Source: Kiritimatiellia bacterium
Lineage (GTDB): Bacteria; Verrucomicrobiota; Kiritimatiellia; UBA8416; YA12-FULL-48-11
Reading direction: 5' to 3'
Assembly: GCA_028716365.1 (NCBI GenBank)
Contig: JAQUPZ010000002.1
Location: 1-64,000 of the forward strand
DNA length: 64,000 nt
In this document: one piece after another, positions 25,766 through 34,647 of the stretch
Layout: each line of letters begins with the position of its first letter
Position numbering within the stretch: the first letter of the stretch is position 1
Notes under the pieces: model-generated
Seen by the model: the letters and a program-made list of their open reading frames with translations, nothing else
The model's database searches: none
Told to the model about the DNA's origin: nothing
Translations under genes and position numbers: made by a program

Positions 25766-28450
25766 ATGACAGCAAAATGGAAAATTCCGGCGATTTCCCT
25801 GCCTGTCATGTTCATGTCGTCGCTTCTTCATGCTGCCGACATCAATATGGACGTAACCGCCAACCGGAACAAAATCTTTATCGGCGAGTCAGTCCAATTG
25901 ACAGTCAAGGTCTCAGGGCACGATTCACCGCAGATATCCCCAGACGTTTCCGCAATAACTAACTGTAACGTAAAATTACTCGGCAGTCATAGTGATAGTC
26001 ATTACAGCATAGTAATCGTTAATGGCAAAGTTACTAAAGATGGTTTTTCCGGGAGAATTTTCACATACGAACTTACCCCTCAGTCTGTAGGTTCATTCAA
26101 AGCAGGTCCCGTAAAACTCGTTATTGATGGGCGTACTTTTGTCGCAGATGGTCCGATGATAGAGGTCACAGGCATAGAAAAACAGGAATGGGTTAATATT
26201 CTCATCAAGTCATCAAGAGAATCTGTTCTTATCGATGAGCCCTTTGATATAAAACTATACATTAACCTTAAAAGATTACCGGGACAATTCGCAGATATCG
26301 ATCCATTAGATCCGCAAGATCCTCCGATATTGACAATACCATTCCTTGAGAAAAACCCTATTACCGGGCTTGAAATACCGGATATTGGCAAGGTTCTGAG
26401 GGAACATCTTGTTCAACGGCCTAATGGATGCGGATTCGCCATAAATAATTACACTATCCGAAATGACCCTTTTGATTTTAACAGCATGTTTAATTTCGGA
26501 AACATGATGCAGGAAAGAAAGGCAAAATTTATTTTTGACAAGCGAGTTATTACTGAAAACGGAATATCGTATTTTGAATATACTCTCAAACTCACGTATA
26601 CACCAAAAGAAGAAGGTAGCCATACTTTCGGTCCTGCTATATTCAAGGGAATGGTAATAACCGGGGTCGATCAGACCAGCCGCGGCATACGAAGCCCGGT
26701 TTTTGCAGTTGGTCCTGCGGTTACCGTACGTGTCATACCTCCGCCAGAAGAAGGAAGGCCTGTCTCATACATAGGCGCAATCGGCAGTAATATAACCGCT
26801 GAGGCTTTAATTGATGTACAAACATGCAAGGTTGGTGATCCCCTCAATCTCACTATTGGCATATCCGGCAATACACGTCTTGACAATATTAATCCACCAA
26901 TACTGAATTTACAGACCAACCTTACAAAACATTTCAAAATATACGAAGACACGGTCCAGACTTCATTAAAGGAAGGTAAAAAAAACTTTGTCTATACAAT
27001 ACGCCCTACAATGACCGGGACATTGGAATTTCCTCCTATCGAAATTGCATACTTTGATTCCGGTTCACGATCATATAGAACAATTAAAACTCAGCCGATC
27101 CCGATCCGAGCTAACGAGTCACTCGAAATTGGCGCTGCCAATATCATCGAAACAGTTACGAATCGTACCGCTGAGGCAAAAAAAACAGCAGAACAAGACT
27201 CACTTATTATTGCACCCATCGATATCAATCCTGCCGGTACAATACCCGACAAAGCAACCCTGGAACAATGGGAAGTAGTCGTTCTCGTCACCAGCCCTAT
27301 TATTTATTTTGCTGTTGCAGGCATCAGCCTTATCAGAAGACGATTACGGCTGGGAGAAAGAACAAGAATGCGCAATCGGGCTGTTAATGAAGCATTTTTG
27401 CTGCTGCGTGACTGTGAAAACATGTCGAAAAATAATCCTTCGAATGCAAGTATTATATTATGTACTGCCATAAAAAAATATCTGGCAAACCGATTCGATG
27501 CAGTCGAAGCAGGTCTCACACCTTCCGATGCCCGAAAATTGTTGGAACAAAGCGGAATCAACACGATTACAGGAAACAATCTTTGTGATCTACTGGAGCG
27601 TAATTTCAATGCAGCGTATTCGTCACATTCGACTGTACTAGAGAACGTTACCGAAGATTGCAGACAGGCACATTTAATAATTCAACAAATAGAAAACACT
27701 TTTAAAATATCATCTCCCGCAAAACGTTCCGGTATATTACCACTTTTAATTGTTTTTTCAGTTATTATGAACTTTGCAAAGGCAGATACCTTTGTACCTG
27801 TATATGTTTTAAAACATTCTATCGCCCGAAACAGTCCTGTCGAATTTCAGTTTTTGTGGAATGAAGCTAATTCCAAAATGTCTTCATCTTCTTCGCCTGA
27901 AGATTTTGCCGCAGCTGCTGCAGTTTACAGAAAACTGATAGATGTCGGTGTACGTAATGGTGTGGTATTCTACAACCTCGGGACAGCCCTCCTGAAAGCC
28001 AGGCAATATGATGACGCATTACGGGCACTACAACGTGCTGAACGTTATTCCGGAAGTAACGAAGACATAAGACATAACATGTTTCTGGCGATCGCAGGTA
28101 AGGAAAAAAATCCCAATGTATCATTGCCGTGGTACCGCGTTCCTCTTTTCTGGCACTATAGTCTTTCAATATCTAACAGGATTGCGCTGGCTACCTGTGC
28201 ATTTGCCGTCTTCTGGCTTGCACTTACAATTCGCGCTCTCGGATCAACCAGAACGTATAGGCCTTTGATGTCTGTTGCCTTGATTCTTCTTATAGTTTTG
28301 GCATCAAGTGTTGTAACTTCTCTTCAACAGGAAGAAAAGGACTCTCGTTCATATCCACATATTATTTTCGATCCCCGACAATATACCCACACTGAACAAG
28401 GAGGAACAACAAATACATTGCCTGTTTCCGGGGAGGGATGGAAACCATGA
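25766..28450 (+). CDS. BatD-like oxygen-tolerance protein with BatE-like TPR C-terminus
   Basis: This 894-residue protein starts at the ATG at 25766 with a signal peptide ending near LLHAAD. BatD-type beta-sandwich repeats follow (VTANRNKIFIGESVQLTVKV at the first, a second set near residues 335-450). A membrane span (about 510-530), a helical region and another hydrophobic segment near 655-670 come next. A TPR motif (VVFYNLGTALLKARQYDDAL) and two more spans with SH3-less end close the protein, as in BatE. It therefore seems to join BatD and BatE functions in one chain. It overlaps the next gene by four bases. Confidence 0.85.
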   Translation: MTAKWKIPAISLPVMFMSSLLHAADINMDVTANRNKIFIGESVQLTVKVSGHDSPQISPDVSAITNCNVKLLGSHSDSHYSIVIVNGKVTKDGFSGRIFTYELTPQSVGSFKAGPVKLVIDGRTFVADGPMIEVTGIEKQEWVNILIKSSRESVLIDEPFDIKLYINLKRLPGQFADIDPLDPQDPPILTIPFLEKNPITGLEIPDIGKVLREHLVQRPNGCGFAINNYTIRNDPFDFNSMFNFGNMMQERKAKFIFDKRVITENGISYFEYTLKLTYTPKEEGSHTFGPAIFKGMVITGVDQTSRGIRSPVFAVGPAVTVRVIPPPEEGRPVSYIGAIGSNITAEALIDVQTCKVGDPLNLTIGISGNTRLDNINPPILNLQTNLTKHFKIYEDTVQTSLKEGKKNFVYTIRPTMTGTLEFPPIEIAYFDSGSRSYRTIKTQPIPIRANESLEIGAANIIETVTNRTAEAKKTAEQDSLIIAPIDINPAGTIPDKATLEQWEVVVLVTSPIIYFAVAGISLIRRRLRLGERTRMRNRAVNEAFLLLRDCENMSKNNPSNASIILCTAIKKYLANRFDAVEAGLTPSDARKLLEQSGINTITGNNLCDLLERNFNAAYSSHSTVLENVTEDCRQAHLIIQQIENTFKISSPAKRSGILPLLIVFSVIMNFAKADTFVPVYVLKHSIARNSPVEFQFLWNEANSKMSSSSSPEDFAAAAAVYRKLIDVGVRNGVVFYNLGTALLKARQYDDALRALQRAERYSGSNEDIRHNMFLAIAGKEKNPNVSLPWYRVPLFWHYSLSISNRIALATCAFAVFWLALTIRALGSTRTYRPLMSVALILLIVLASSVVTSLQQEEKDSRSYPHIIFDPRQYTHTEQGGTTNTLPVSGEGWKP

Positions 28451-29727
28451 ATAGCAGAAGATTTGTGACTTTATTCTTTGGTATCATTCTTTCATCGTCC
28501 ATTGCAATCAAGGCCCAGCTGATCGACGATCTTATCATTGCAGAAGTTACAGCAAACCGAGACAAGGTTTATTTAAACGAATATTTTCAACTCATAATTT
28601 CGCTCACGTATACAGGCGTGAACCTGGATTCAAACTTCCAGCTTTCTTCCATGCCGGACAAAAATAAACTTATTTGCAGCAATTTTGCAGAACTTCCTCC
28701 TGAAAGAAATCTCCAGGGAAACAGGATACGTGAAAAGAGGCGATTCACCTGTGAGGCAAGGGTGATTTCTCAAGGCATGCTTGAAATAAGCCCCGTTTTG
28801 CGCGTTACACTTGTTTCTGGATTTGGACCATTCCGGCAATTATCACCGTATGATGTCAAAGCAAAGGGCCTATCACTCCCAGCTCTTCCGATCCCCAGTA
28901 CAGGGAAACCTGCTTCATTTTCAGGAGCCATTGGACAATTTGCCATGGATGTCGAAATATCCCCTAATGATGTTGCAGTGGGTGATTTAATAACTGTCGC
29001 AACAAGAATTCATGGAAAAGGTTACATCGAACCTGTGTCGGCTGTTAATGTACCACCCGCAGCAAATTTTAAAGCCTATCCATCAAAAACGATTCCCTGC
29101 ACAGAACCGGCAACAAAACTCTTTGAACAAATCCTAGTTCCACAAAGTACAAATACCGTAATAATACCGGCTTTGACTTTTTGTTTTTTCGATCCATATG
29201 ATAGTACTTACAAAACCCTTTCAAAAGGTCCCTTCCCCATCAAATTCCATCCTCAAAAGATAACACCTGTGGGCACAATATATAATCCAAACGAAAAAAA
29301 GAAGTCATCCGTCTCTGTAATCAGCCCGACAATGTTTCAGCGGAGAACTAGTACAGACGCTCCTTCATTCAGTCGTAAATTTGTAGTGGTGGCCGTATAT
29401 TGGACATTAATAATACTGTTATCACTTTGGATAACCATACGATTTGCCCGTGGGACTTTTTTTTCCATCGGTATTCTTATTATGGCCCTGATCATATTTC
29501 TGCCACTCTGGAGCCTTCTTCAGAAATCCACAAAAGAAGCAATCGTCGTCAGAAACGAAAAAGCCCGGATTGCACCTGCATATTCAGCAGTCATAAGTTT
29601 TAATGTACCGCGGGATTCCGTCGTCAAAGTAGTAGAGACATACGGAGCATGGTCAAAAATCGGATCAGGAGACAAGAAAGGCTGGATCCCTGTCGATGCA
29701 TTAACAAACAACGTTCCTGTCAACTAG
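28447..29727 (+). CDS. Second BatD-like protein with C-terminal SH3-like domain
   Basis: This protein has about 426 residues from the ATG at 28447, which overlaps the previous stop and has GGGGAGGG about ten bases upstream; an ATG at 28438 is too close to that site. It has a signal peptide and BatD-like beta domains (IAEVTANRDKVYLNEYFQL and, later, FSGAIGQFAMDVEISPNDV). Two membrane spans (about 320-355) precede a C-terminal bacterial SH3-like domain ending with the GWIPVDAL motif. The SH3 end is usually part of BatE, so BatE-like parts are split between this gene and the previous one. Confidence 0.8.
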   Translation: MNSRRFVTLFFGIILSSSIAIKAQLIDDLIIAEVTANRDKVYLNEYFQLIISLTYTGVNLDSNFQLSSMPDKNKLICSNFAELPPERNLQGNRIREKRRFTCEARVISQGMLEISPVLRVTLVSGFGPFRQLSPYDVKAKGLSLPALPIPSTGKPASFSGAIGQFAMDVEISPNDVAVGDLITVATRIHGKGYIEPVSAVNVPPAANFKAYPSKTIPCTEPATKLFEQILVPQSTNTVIIPALTFCFFDPYDSTYKTLSKGPFPIKFHPQKITPVGTIYNPNEKKKSSVSVISPTMFQRRTSTDAPSFSRKFVVVAVYWTLIILLSLWITIRFARGTFFSIGILIMALIIFLPLWSLLQKSTKEAIVVRNEKARIAPAYSAVISFNVPRDSVVKVVETYGAWSKIGSGDKKGWIPVDALTNNVPVN

Positions 29728-29739
29728 GACAGAATCACA

Positions 29740-31050
29740 TCATGTGCCCTGGAGCTTCACATGTGCAAGTTTGCGCTGAGGTTTCCCATGAACAATAATA
29801 GCCTTTCGTTCTGCAGGGCAACCGGCTTGACAAAAACCGCATCCCCTGCATATCGCCGGATCGACTTCAGGACAAAGCACCTCACCCCTTTTGATAGTTT
29901 TTATGGCATGGAAAGGGCAATATTCGTCACATACCATGCATGCTTGGTCCTTTTCCCATGCAAGACAATTTGACTTGGTTACAAATGCAGTTCCTATCGC
30001 AATATTGTTCTTTTCGGTCAAAGATATTCTGGTAATGGCGCCAGTTGGACATACCTTTGTACATTCGTTACACCACTCTGCGCAAAAGTTGGGATCCATT
30101 TTTATTACCGGCGTTAGAAACCCCGCTACACCTGATTGTCCAATATCGGGAACAATGATTTTTTTAGGGCACGCGCGGACACAGTTACCACACCGTATGC
30201 AAATAGCTGTGAATTTATCTTCCGTTATAGCACCAGGGGGACGAATCGGTTGCTGTTTTCCGAATACCTTCCGCGCTGCAAAACTGGAGATTCCACCCGC
30301 AACAAGCGCCAGGAAAAATCGACGGCCAAGACCTGTATCTGGTTTATGCCCAGCCTCAATCGAAAGTATCGCTTGTCGTTTCTGTGTATGAACATGAAGA
30401 ACATGTCGCCACGCTTTACCAAGAAGTTCCTGGGAAAAACCAAGCGGGCAAAAACGATAACACCATGCATTTGGGCGCCAAACACTAAGAGCAATGATAA
30501 AAATAAGCCCTATGACAGGGAGAAGAGTAACTAGTGTCAGGGGAACATGCCAAACGCTGAAGAAACCATTAAATATACAAAGCGGATCAAGCCACAGGAA
30601 TATAGGATAACCTAAAACAGCTCCTCCTAGAGCAAAGAGCACAATAATCCCTCCGGCACGGGGCATTGACACAAATTTTGATTTACTTCCAGGTCGTAAC
30701 TTGCCTGCCATTTCAGCCAGGAATCCGGTAGGACATAAATGGAAACAGAACCAACGTCCTTTTATAACACTCATGACAAACACTGGTATACATAAAAGGA
30801 AAACCCAACCGACTGACTGTTTGGCAACAGCGGAGGAAACTGCAGAAAAAGGACTTAAGGCAGGCAATAATAAAGCACATGTTCTGCCGGTAACAGCAGT
30901 ACTGGCTACAATACCAGTACCGCCGTTTGCCAAGCTCTCGGACTCAAGCCGCCGTTCTACCATAACAGGTATAATCTGCGTCGCAAAAACAGCAGCTACT
31001 ACTAGAACAAGTATCCTGATTACAAGGCGCATGGTTAATGACAAAATCAC
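29740..31050 (-). CDS. Polyferredoxin membrane protein (NapH/MauN-like, 4Fe-4S)
   Basis: This 436-residue protein has an N-terminal membrane part with about five spans and cytoplasmic cysteine motifs (FHLCPTGFLAEM, YRFCPLGFSQEL) typical of NapH-like quinol oxidases. A C-terminal polyferredoxin follows with several 4Fe-4S motifs (CIRCGNCVRACP, CNECTKVCP, CMVCDEYCP, CRGCGFCQAGCP). It starts at a GTG overlapping the DUF362 stop. It should move electrons between the membrane quinone pool and iron-sulfur partners; direction and partner are not evident. Confidence 0.87.
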   Translation of the reverse strand: MILSLTMRLVIRILVLVVAAVFATQIIPVMVERRLESESLANGGTGIVASTAVTGRTCALLLPALSPFSAVSSAVAKQSVGWVFLLCIPVFVMSVIKGRWFCFHLCPTGFLAEMAGKLRPGSKSKFVSMPRAGGIIVLFALGGAVLGYPIFLWLDPLCIFNGFFSVWHVPLTLVTLLPVIGLIFIIALSVWRPNAWCYRFCPLGFSQELLGKAWRHVLHVHTQKRQAILSIEAGHKPDTGLGRRFFLALVAGGISSFAARKVFGKQQPIRPPGAITEDKFTAICIRCGNCVRACPKKIIVPDIGQSGVAGFLTPVIKMDPNFCAEWCNECTKVCPTGAITRISLTEKNNIAIGTAFVTKSNCLAWEKDQACMVCDEYCPFHAIKTIKRGEVLCPEVDPAICRGCGFCQAGCPAERKAIIVHGKPQRKLAHVKLQGT

Positions 31051-31949
31051 GCCTCAATATTTACAATTTCAACCTGCTTGAGATCGCCGCACCCGATCCC
31101 CATATCGTGAGCCATTTTTATGTGTTGGATACTAAATGGTTCTTTTTTGAAAAGTGTTGTTGCATAAGCATCAACAGCAACAGGATCAGTTCCGAAAACG
31201 ATCTGATTCGGACATTCCTGTTCACCAGGCCCACGAGGCCCTTTTGTAAGCATTATTCTCGTGGCATCCAGAATTGTCAGGGCAGGCTTAATCAGTGTAC
31301 AGCAATCCGCAACACACTGATGGAGTTGGTTGCGGTGCCAGAACTGTCTGTCTTTTACTGATCCCATCCAGTTTTTCATGCCAAGTGTCAAAGTAGTGAG
31401 AACATGGCTTTTGGCAACCGGCATATTTATGAGACAGCCTGTATCAAGGACATCTATGGCGACATCTGCCTGTTTCAATACTTTTGCATTTGGTAAATCC
31501 ATTTTTCTGAAATGTTTATCCTCCGTGAGAGCATACATACGGCCACCAACCTTGTTCACAGCAGCCAGAACACCACTGCTGGCAAAGGACTGTTTCCAGT
31601 CGTTACATGATTTTTCAGGAATAACAACTTCCGATGCTCCAGCTGTTTTACACGCAGTAACACATGTTGCCACGAGGACGGGATCAGTATCAGCCCCCTG
31701 TTCCGGTTTACTGATCCATGCAACATTAGGCTTCAAGGTGACTTTTTGACCTTTCTTTACAAATTTTTCCCAACCGCCAAGTTTTGCCATACCGGCAGCA
31801 ACCATTTTAGGTATGTCTTTTCCATGAACAACATAAACGGTAATCTTTCCCCCTTCTGCCGCACTGGAAATCCCAGGTAATACTGAAGAAACAATTGCTG
31901 TTGTAGCCACTGTCGTTTTAAGGAATTCTCGTCTATTCATTGATGTCAT
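31047..31949 (-). CDS. DUF362 protein with Tat signal
   Basis: This 300-residue protein starts at the ATG at 31949, with AAGGAG about ten bases upstream; the longer frame to 32000 lacks this support. It begins with a twin-arginine motif (NRREFLK) and a hydrophobic stretch ending near ISSAAE, so it is probably exported folded. The rest is a DUF362 domain with GQKVTLKPNVAW, VIPEKSCNDW and MPVAKSHVLTTLTLGMKNWMG-type sequences. No ferredoxin motif is in this copy, but the coupled polyferredoxin gene follows. Pairing with an iron-sulfur protein is common in the family and suggests a redox role. Confidence 0.87.
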   Translation of the reverse strand: MTSMNRREFLKTTVATTAIVSSVLPGISSAAEGGKITVYVVHGKDIPKMVAAGMAKLGGWEKFVKKGQKVTLKPNVAWISKPEQGADTDPVLVATCVTACKTAGASEVVIPEKSCNDWKQSFASSGVLAAVNKVGGRMYALTEDKHFRKMDLPNAKVLKQADVAIDVLDTGCLINMPVAKSHVLTTLTLGMKNWMGSVKDRQFWHRNQLHQCVADCCTLIKPALTILDATRIMLTKGPRGPGEQECPNQIVFGTDPVAVDAYATTLFKKEPFSIQHIKMAHDMGIGCGDLKQVEIVNIEA

Positions 31950-32046
31950 TGGTTCCTTTACTCCTTCCAGCCTGATAGGCCTTATTTTTAAAGCCGGCAT
32001 TTTATCATTGGATTTTTACTGACACAAGCGTAAGCTTTAACAAATA

Positions 32047-32295
32047 ATGAATTTTAAAATTCATATAGAAAAGGAAAGATGTAAAGGATGCGGATATTGT
32101 ATAAATGCCTGTTTGCAGGCAGTATTAAAAATGTCCAAGGCATTGAATTTAAAAGGCAATCATTTTCCTGAAGTGGAAAAGTCAGATGCATGTACCGGTT
32201 GCAGGAGATGTGCATCCATGTGCCCGGACACGGCCATCAAAATCAGTAAAGTTTATTCTGAATCGGACAATAAGACATCTGCGGAGAAGAAATAA
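32047..32295 (+). CDS. korD: 2-oxoacid:ferredoxin oxidoreductase ferredoxin subunit (delta)
   Basis: This 82-residue two-cluster ferredoxin has CKGCGYCINAC and CTGCRRCASMC, each ending the next cluster with a paired distal cysteine. It is the small 4Fe-4S subunit that takes electrons from the thiamine-pyrophosphate enzyme. It is followed immediately by the alpha-subunit ATG, with no gap. The divergent DUF362/polyferredoxin genes start about 100 bases away. Confidence 0.9.
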   Translation: MNFKIHIEKERCKGCGYCINACLQAVLKMSKALNLKGNHFPEVEKSDACTGCRRCASMCPDTAIKISKVYSESDNKTSAEKK

Positions 32296-33369
32296 ATGGC
32301 AACCCGTGTACTCATGACTGGAAATGATGCAATCGGCGAGGCTGCTATCAGGGCGGGATGTGATGCGTACTACGGTTACCCTATTACCCCTCAAAACGAA
32401 ATTACAGCCTTTATGGCTTTACACATGCCTGAAAATAACAGGGTTTTCATTCAAGCTGAAAGCGAGATATCCGCCATCAACATGGTCTTTGGAACAGCTG
32501 CCGCAGGAAAACGTGCCATGACGAGTTCTTCATCGCCAGGTATAAGTCTCAAACAGGAAGGTATATCTTTTCTGGCAGGTGCAGAACTTCCCGCTGTTAT
32601 AGTCAATGTACAACGGGGGGGCCCGGGGCTCGGTAATATCGCACCATCCCAATCAGATTATTTTCAGGCGACAAAAGGTGGTGGACATGGCGACTACCAT
32701 CAAATAGTTCTGGCACCAGATTCTGTACAGGAAATGCATGATTTAACCATTTTGGCATTTAAACTTGCAGGAAAATATCGTACCCCCGTCATGATTCTTA
32801 CTGATGGGCGCCTTGGTCAGATGATGGAACCTCTGATACTCTATAAAGGGACGCCTCCGCCGATGCAGCGCAAAGCGTGGGCTGTCAACGGTGCTATTAA
32901 CCGAAAACCCAATTTCATCAGGTCCCTTTATCTTGTTGAAGGTGAACTGGAAACATTGAATATCAAACTGCAAAAGAAATACGCAGGAATAAGGCAAAAA
33001 GAAATTCGTTGTGAAAAACGTTTGACCCAAGACTGTGAAGTTCTCCTGGTTGCCTATGGAACAAGCGCCAGAATAGCCAAAGGGGCCATTGCTTCAGTTA
33101 GAGCCGCAGGAATTCGGGCCGGTCTTTTACGGCCTATTACACTTTGGCCTTTTCCATATGATGCGATAGCAAGAATTGCAAAACACGTCAAAGGGGTGCT
33201 TGTTGTGGAAATGAGCAGCGGGCAAATGCTGGAAGACGTGAAACTGGCCGTCAATGGCCATGTCCCGGTTTTCTTTGAAGGGCGAATGGGCGGAGGGGTA
33301 CCTCTTGAAAGTTCAATCGTAAAAAAAATTAAATCAATCTCCCGCCGAAAGATAATGACGGGGCACTGA
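32296..33369 (+). CDS. korA: 2-oxoacid:ferredoxin oxidoreductase alpha subunit (KorA/VorB-like)
   Basis: This 357-residue subunit has the N-terminal pyrimidine-binding-type domain with GNDAIGEAAIRAGCDAYYGY and PITPQNE, and the conserved RGGPGLGNIAPSQSDY motif. A C-terminal domain ends in a GRMGGG segment. The enzyme decarboxylates a 2-oxoacid with CoA to form an acyl-CoA and reduced ferredoxin. Sequence resembles both 2-oxoglutarate (KorA) and branched-chain (VorB) types; I cannot decide substrate from motifs alone. Confidence 0.9.
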   Translation: MATRVLMTGNDAIGEAAIRAGCDAYYGYPITPQNEITAFMALHMPENNRVFIQAESEISAINMVFGTAAAGKRAMTSSSSPGISLKQEGISFLAGAELPAVIVNVQRGGPGLGNIAPSQSDYFQATKGGGHGDYHQIVLAPDSVQEMHDLTILAFKLAGKYRTPVMILTDGRLGQMMEPLILYKGTPPPMQRKAWAVNGAINRKPNFIRSLYLVEGELETLNIKLQKKYAGIRQKEIRCEKRLTQDCEVLLVAYGTSARIAKGAIASVRAAGIRAGLLRPITLWPFPYDAIARIAKHVKGVLVVEMSSGQMLEDVKLAVNGHVPVFFEGRMGGGVPLESSIVKKIKSISRRKIMTGH

Positions 33370-33371
33370 AC

Positions 33372-34130
33372 ATGATTAAAGATATGATTTATGACAGGCC
33401 GGAGTCGTTAACAGACGTAAAAACGCACTACTGTCCGGGATGCGGCCATGGAATCGTCCATACACTTATTGCCGAAACAATAGACTCACTTAAAATACGT
33501 GAAAGAACCATCGGAGTTGCCCCTGTCGGTTGTTCGGTCCTGGCCTATTTCTATATGAATTTTGATGTCACAGAAGCTGCACACGGCAGGACGCCATCCG
33601 TCGCAACGGGAATCAAACGTGTTTTGCCTGATCGTATAGTTTTTTCGTACCAGGGAGATGGCGACCTGGCTGCAATTGGTATGGCAGAAACCATTCACAC
33701 GGCAAATCGTGGAGAAAATATAACAGTTGTTTTTATTAACAACGCGGTTTACGGAATGACTGGCGGCCAAATGGCGCCAACAAGCCTTATTGGCCAAAAA
33801 ACAGCAACATCTCCCCGTGGTAGAAATGTTGAAACAATGGGTCCTCCGCTTAGAATGTGTGAACTGCTAAATTCCCTGGATAAACCTTATCATATCGAAC
33901 GCGTCGCGATTGATGGCCCAGATGGCGTAAGAAAAGCAAGAAAAGCTTTGATGACAGCCTTCAAAGCCCAAGTCGACGGAAAAGGCTACAGTTTCGTTGA
34001 AATACTCTCCCCATGCCCGATATACCAGCGGCTTTCGCCTGTAGACGCACTGAAATTTGTCGGAACACAAATGGCGGCTTATTTCCCTGTTGGTGTATTC
34101 AGGAAGGAGGGAACAGTAGTTAATGCTTGA
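33372..34130 (+). CDS. korB: 2-oxoacid:ferredoxin oxidoreductase beta subunit, TPP-binding
   Basis: This 252-residue subunit binds thiamine pyrophosphate. It opens with THYCPGCGHGIVHTLIAE, whose CPGCGH is the family hallmark, and has the TPP-binding GDGDLAAIGMAE followed by INNAVYGMTGGQ. It lies two bases after the alpha subunit and overlaps the gamma-subunit start by eight bases. Length is normal for KorB. It forms the active site with the alpha subunit. Confidence 0.93.
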   Translation: MIKDMIYDRPESLTDVKTHYCPGCGHGIVHTLIAETIDSLKIRERTIGVAPVGCSVLAYFYMNFDVTEAAHGRTPSVATGIKRVLPDRIVFSYQGDGDLAAIGMAETIHTANRGENITVVFINNAVYGMTGGQMAPTSLIGQKTATSPRGRNVETMGPPLRMCELLNSLDKPYHIERVAIDGPDGVRKARKALMTAFKAQVDGKGYSFVEILSPCPIYQRLSPVDALKFVGTQMAAYFPVGVFRKEGTVVNA

Positions 34131-34647
34131 ACGAATCCTTATAACGGGTGCCGGTGGACAAGGTGTGATCCTTCTTGGAAGGCTTCTGGCATCTTCCGCA
34201 GTTGAACACATTCCTCATATAACATTCTTTCCTTCATATGGTGCGGAAGTTCGAGGAGGTACTTCTGTCTGCCAGGTTATCCTCTCCGCAAAAGAAATCG
34301 CATCCCCGCTATCCGAGACTTTTGATTCAATCCTTGTAATGAACCAGATAAGTTTGGAAAACGTCATCAGGCAAATGAAAAAAAACTGCCTTGTTCTGGT
34401 AAACTCATCTTTATGCAAAATACCACCAGTTTCTTCCAAGGTAGTGTCCGTGGACGCAACCCGCCTGGCCGATAATCTGGGAGACACACGCGTTGCCAAT
34501 TTCATAATGCTGGGGGCTTACCTTGCGGCCAAACCTGTTGTTACGCCTTTACAAGCGGAAAAAAGCATTCGAGAACTCCTGGCGGGGAAAAACATGTCTC
34601 TGATTGAATTGAATATCAAGGCATTCCGTACAGGATTGGAATCATGA
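34123..34647 (+). CDS. korC: 2-oxoacid:ferredoxin oxidoreductase gamma subunit
   Basis: This 174-residue subunit has the gamma-domain signature ITGAGGQGVILLGRLLASSA near the N-terminus, then FFPSYGAEVRGGTS, and ends with the usual helical tail. It completes a four-gene enzyme set (ferredoxin, alpha, beta, gamma). The AGGAAGGAGGG ribosome site is inside the beta-subunit coding end. Its TGA overlaps the next ATG in an ATGA junction, coupling an unrelated-looking membrane protein to this operon. Confidence 0.93.
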   Translation: MLERILITGAGGQGVILLGRLLASSAVEHIPHITFFPSYGAEVRGGTSVCQVILSAKEIASPLSETFDSILVMNQISLENVIRQMKKNCLVLVNSSLCKIPPVSSKVVSVDATRLADNLGDTRVANFIMLGAYLAAKPVVTPLQAEKSIRELLAGKNMSLIELNIKAFRTGLES

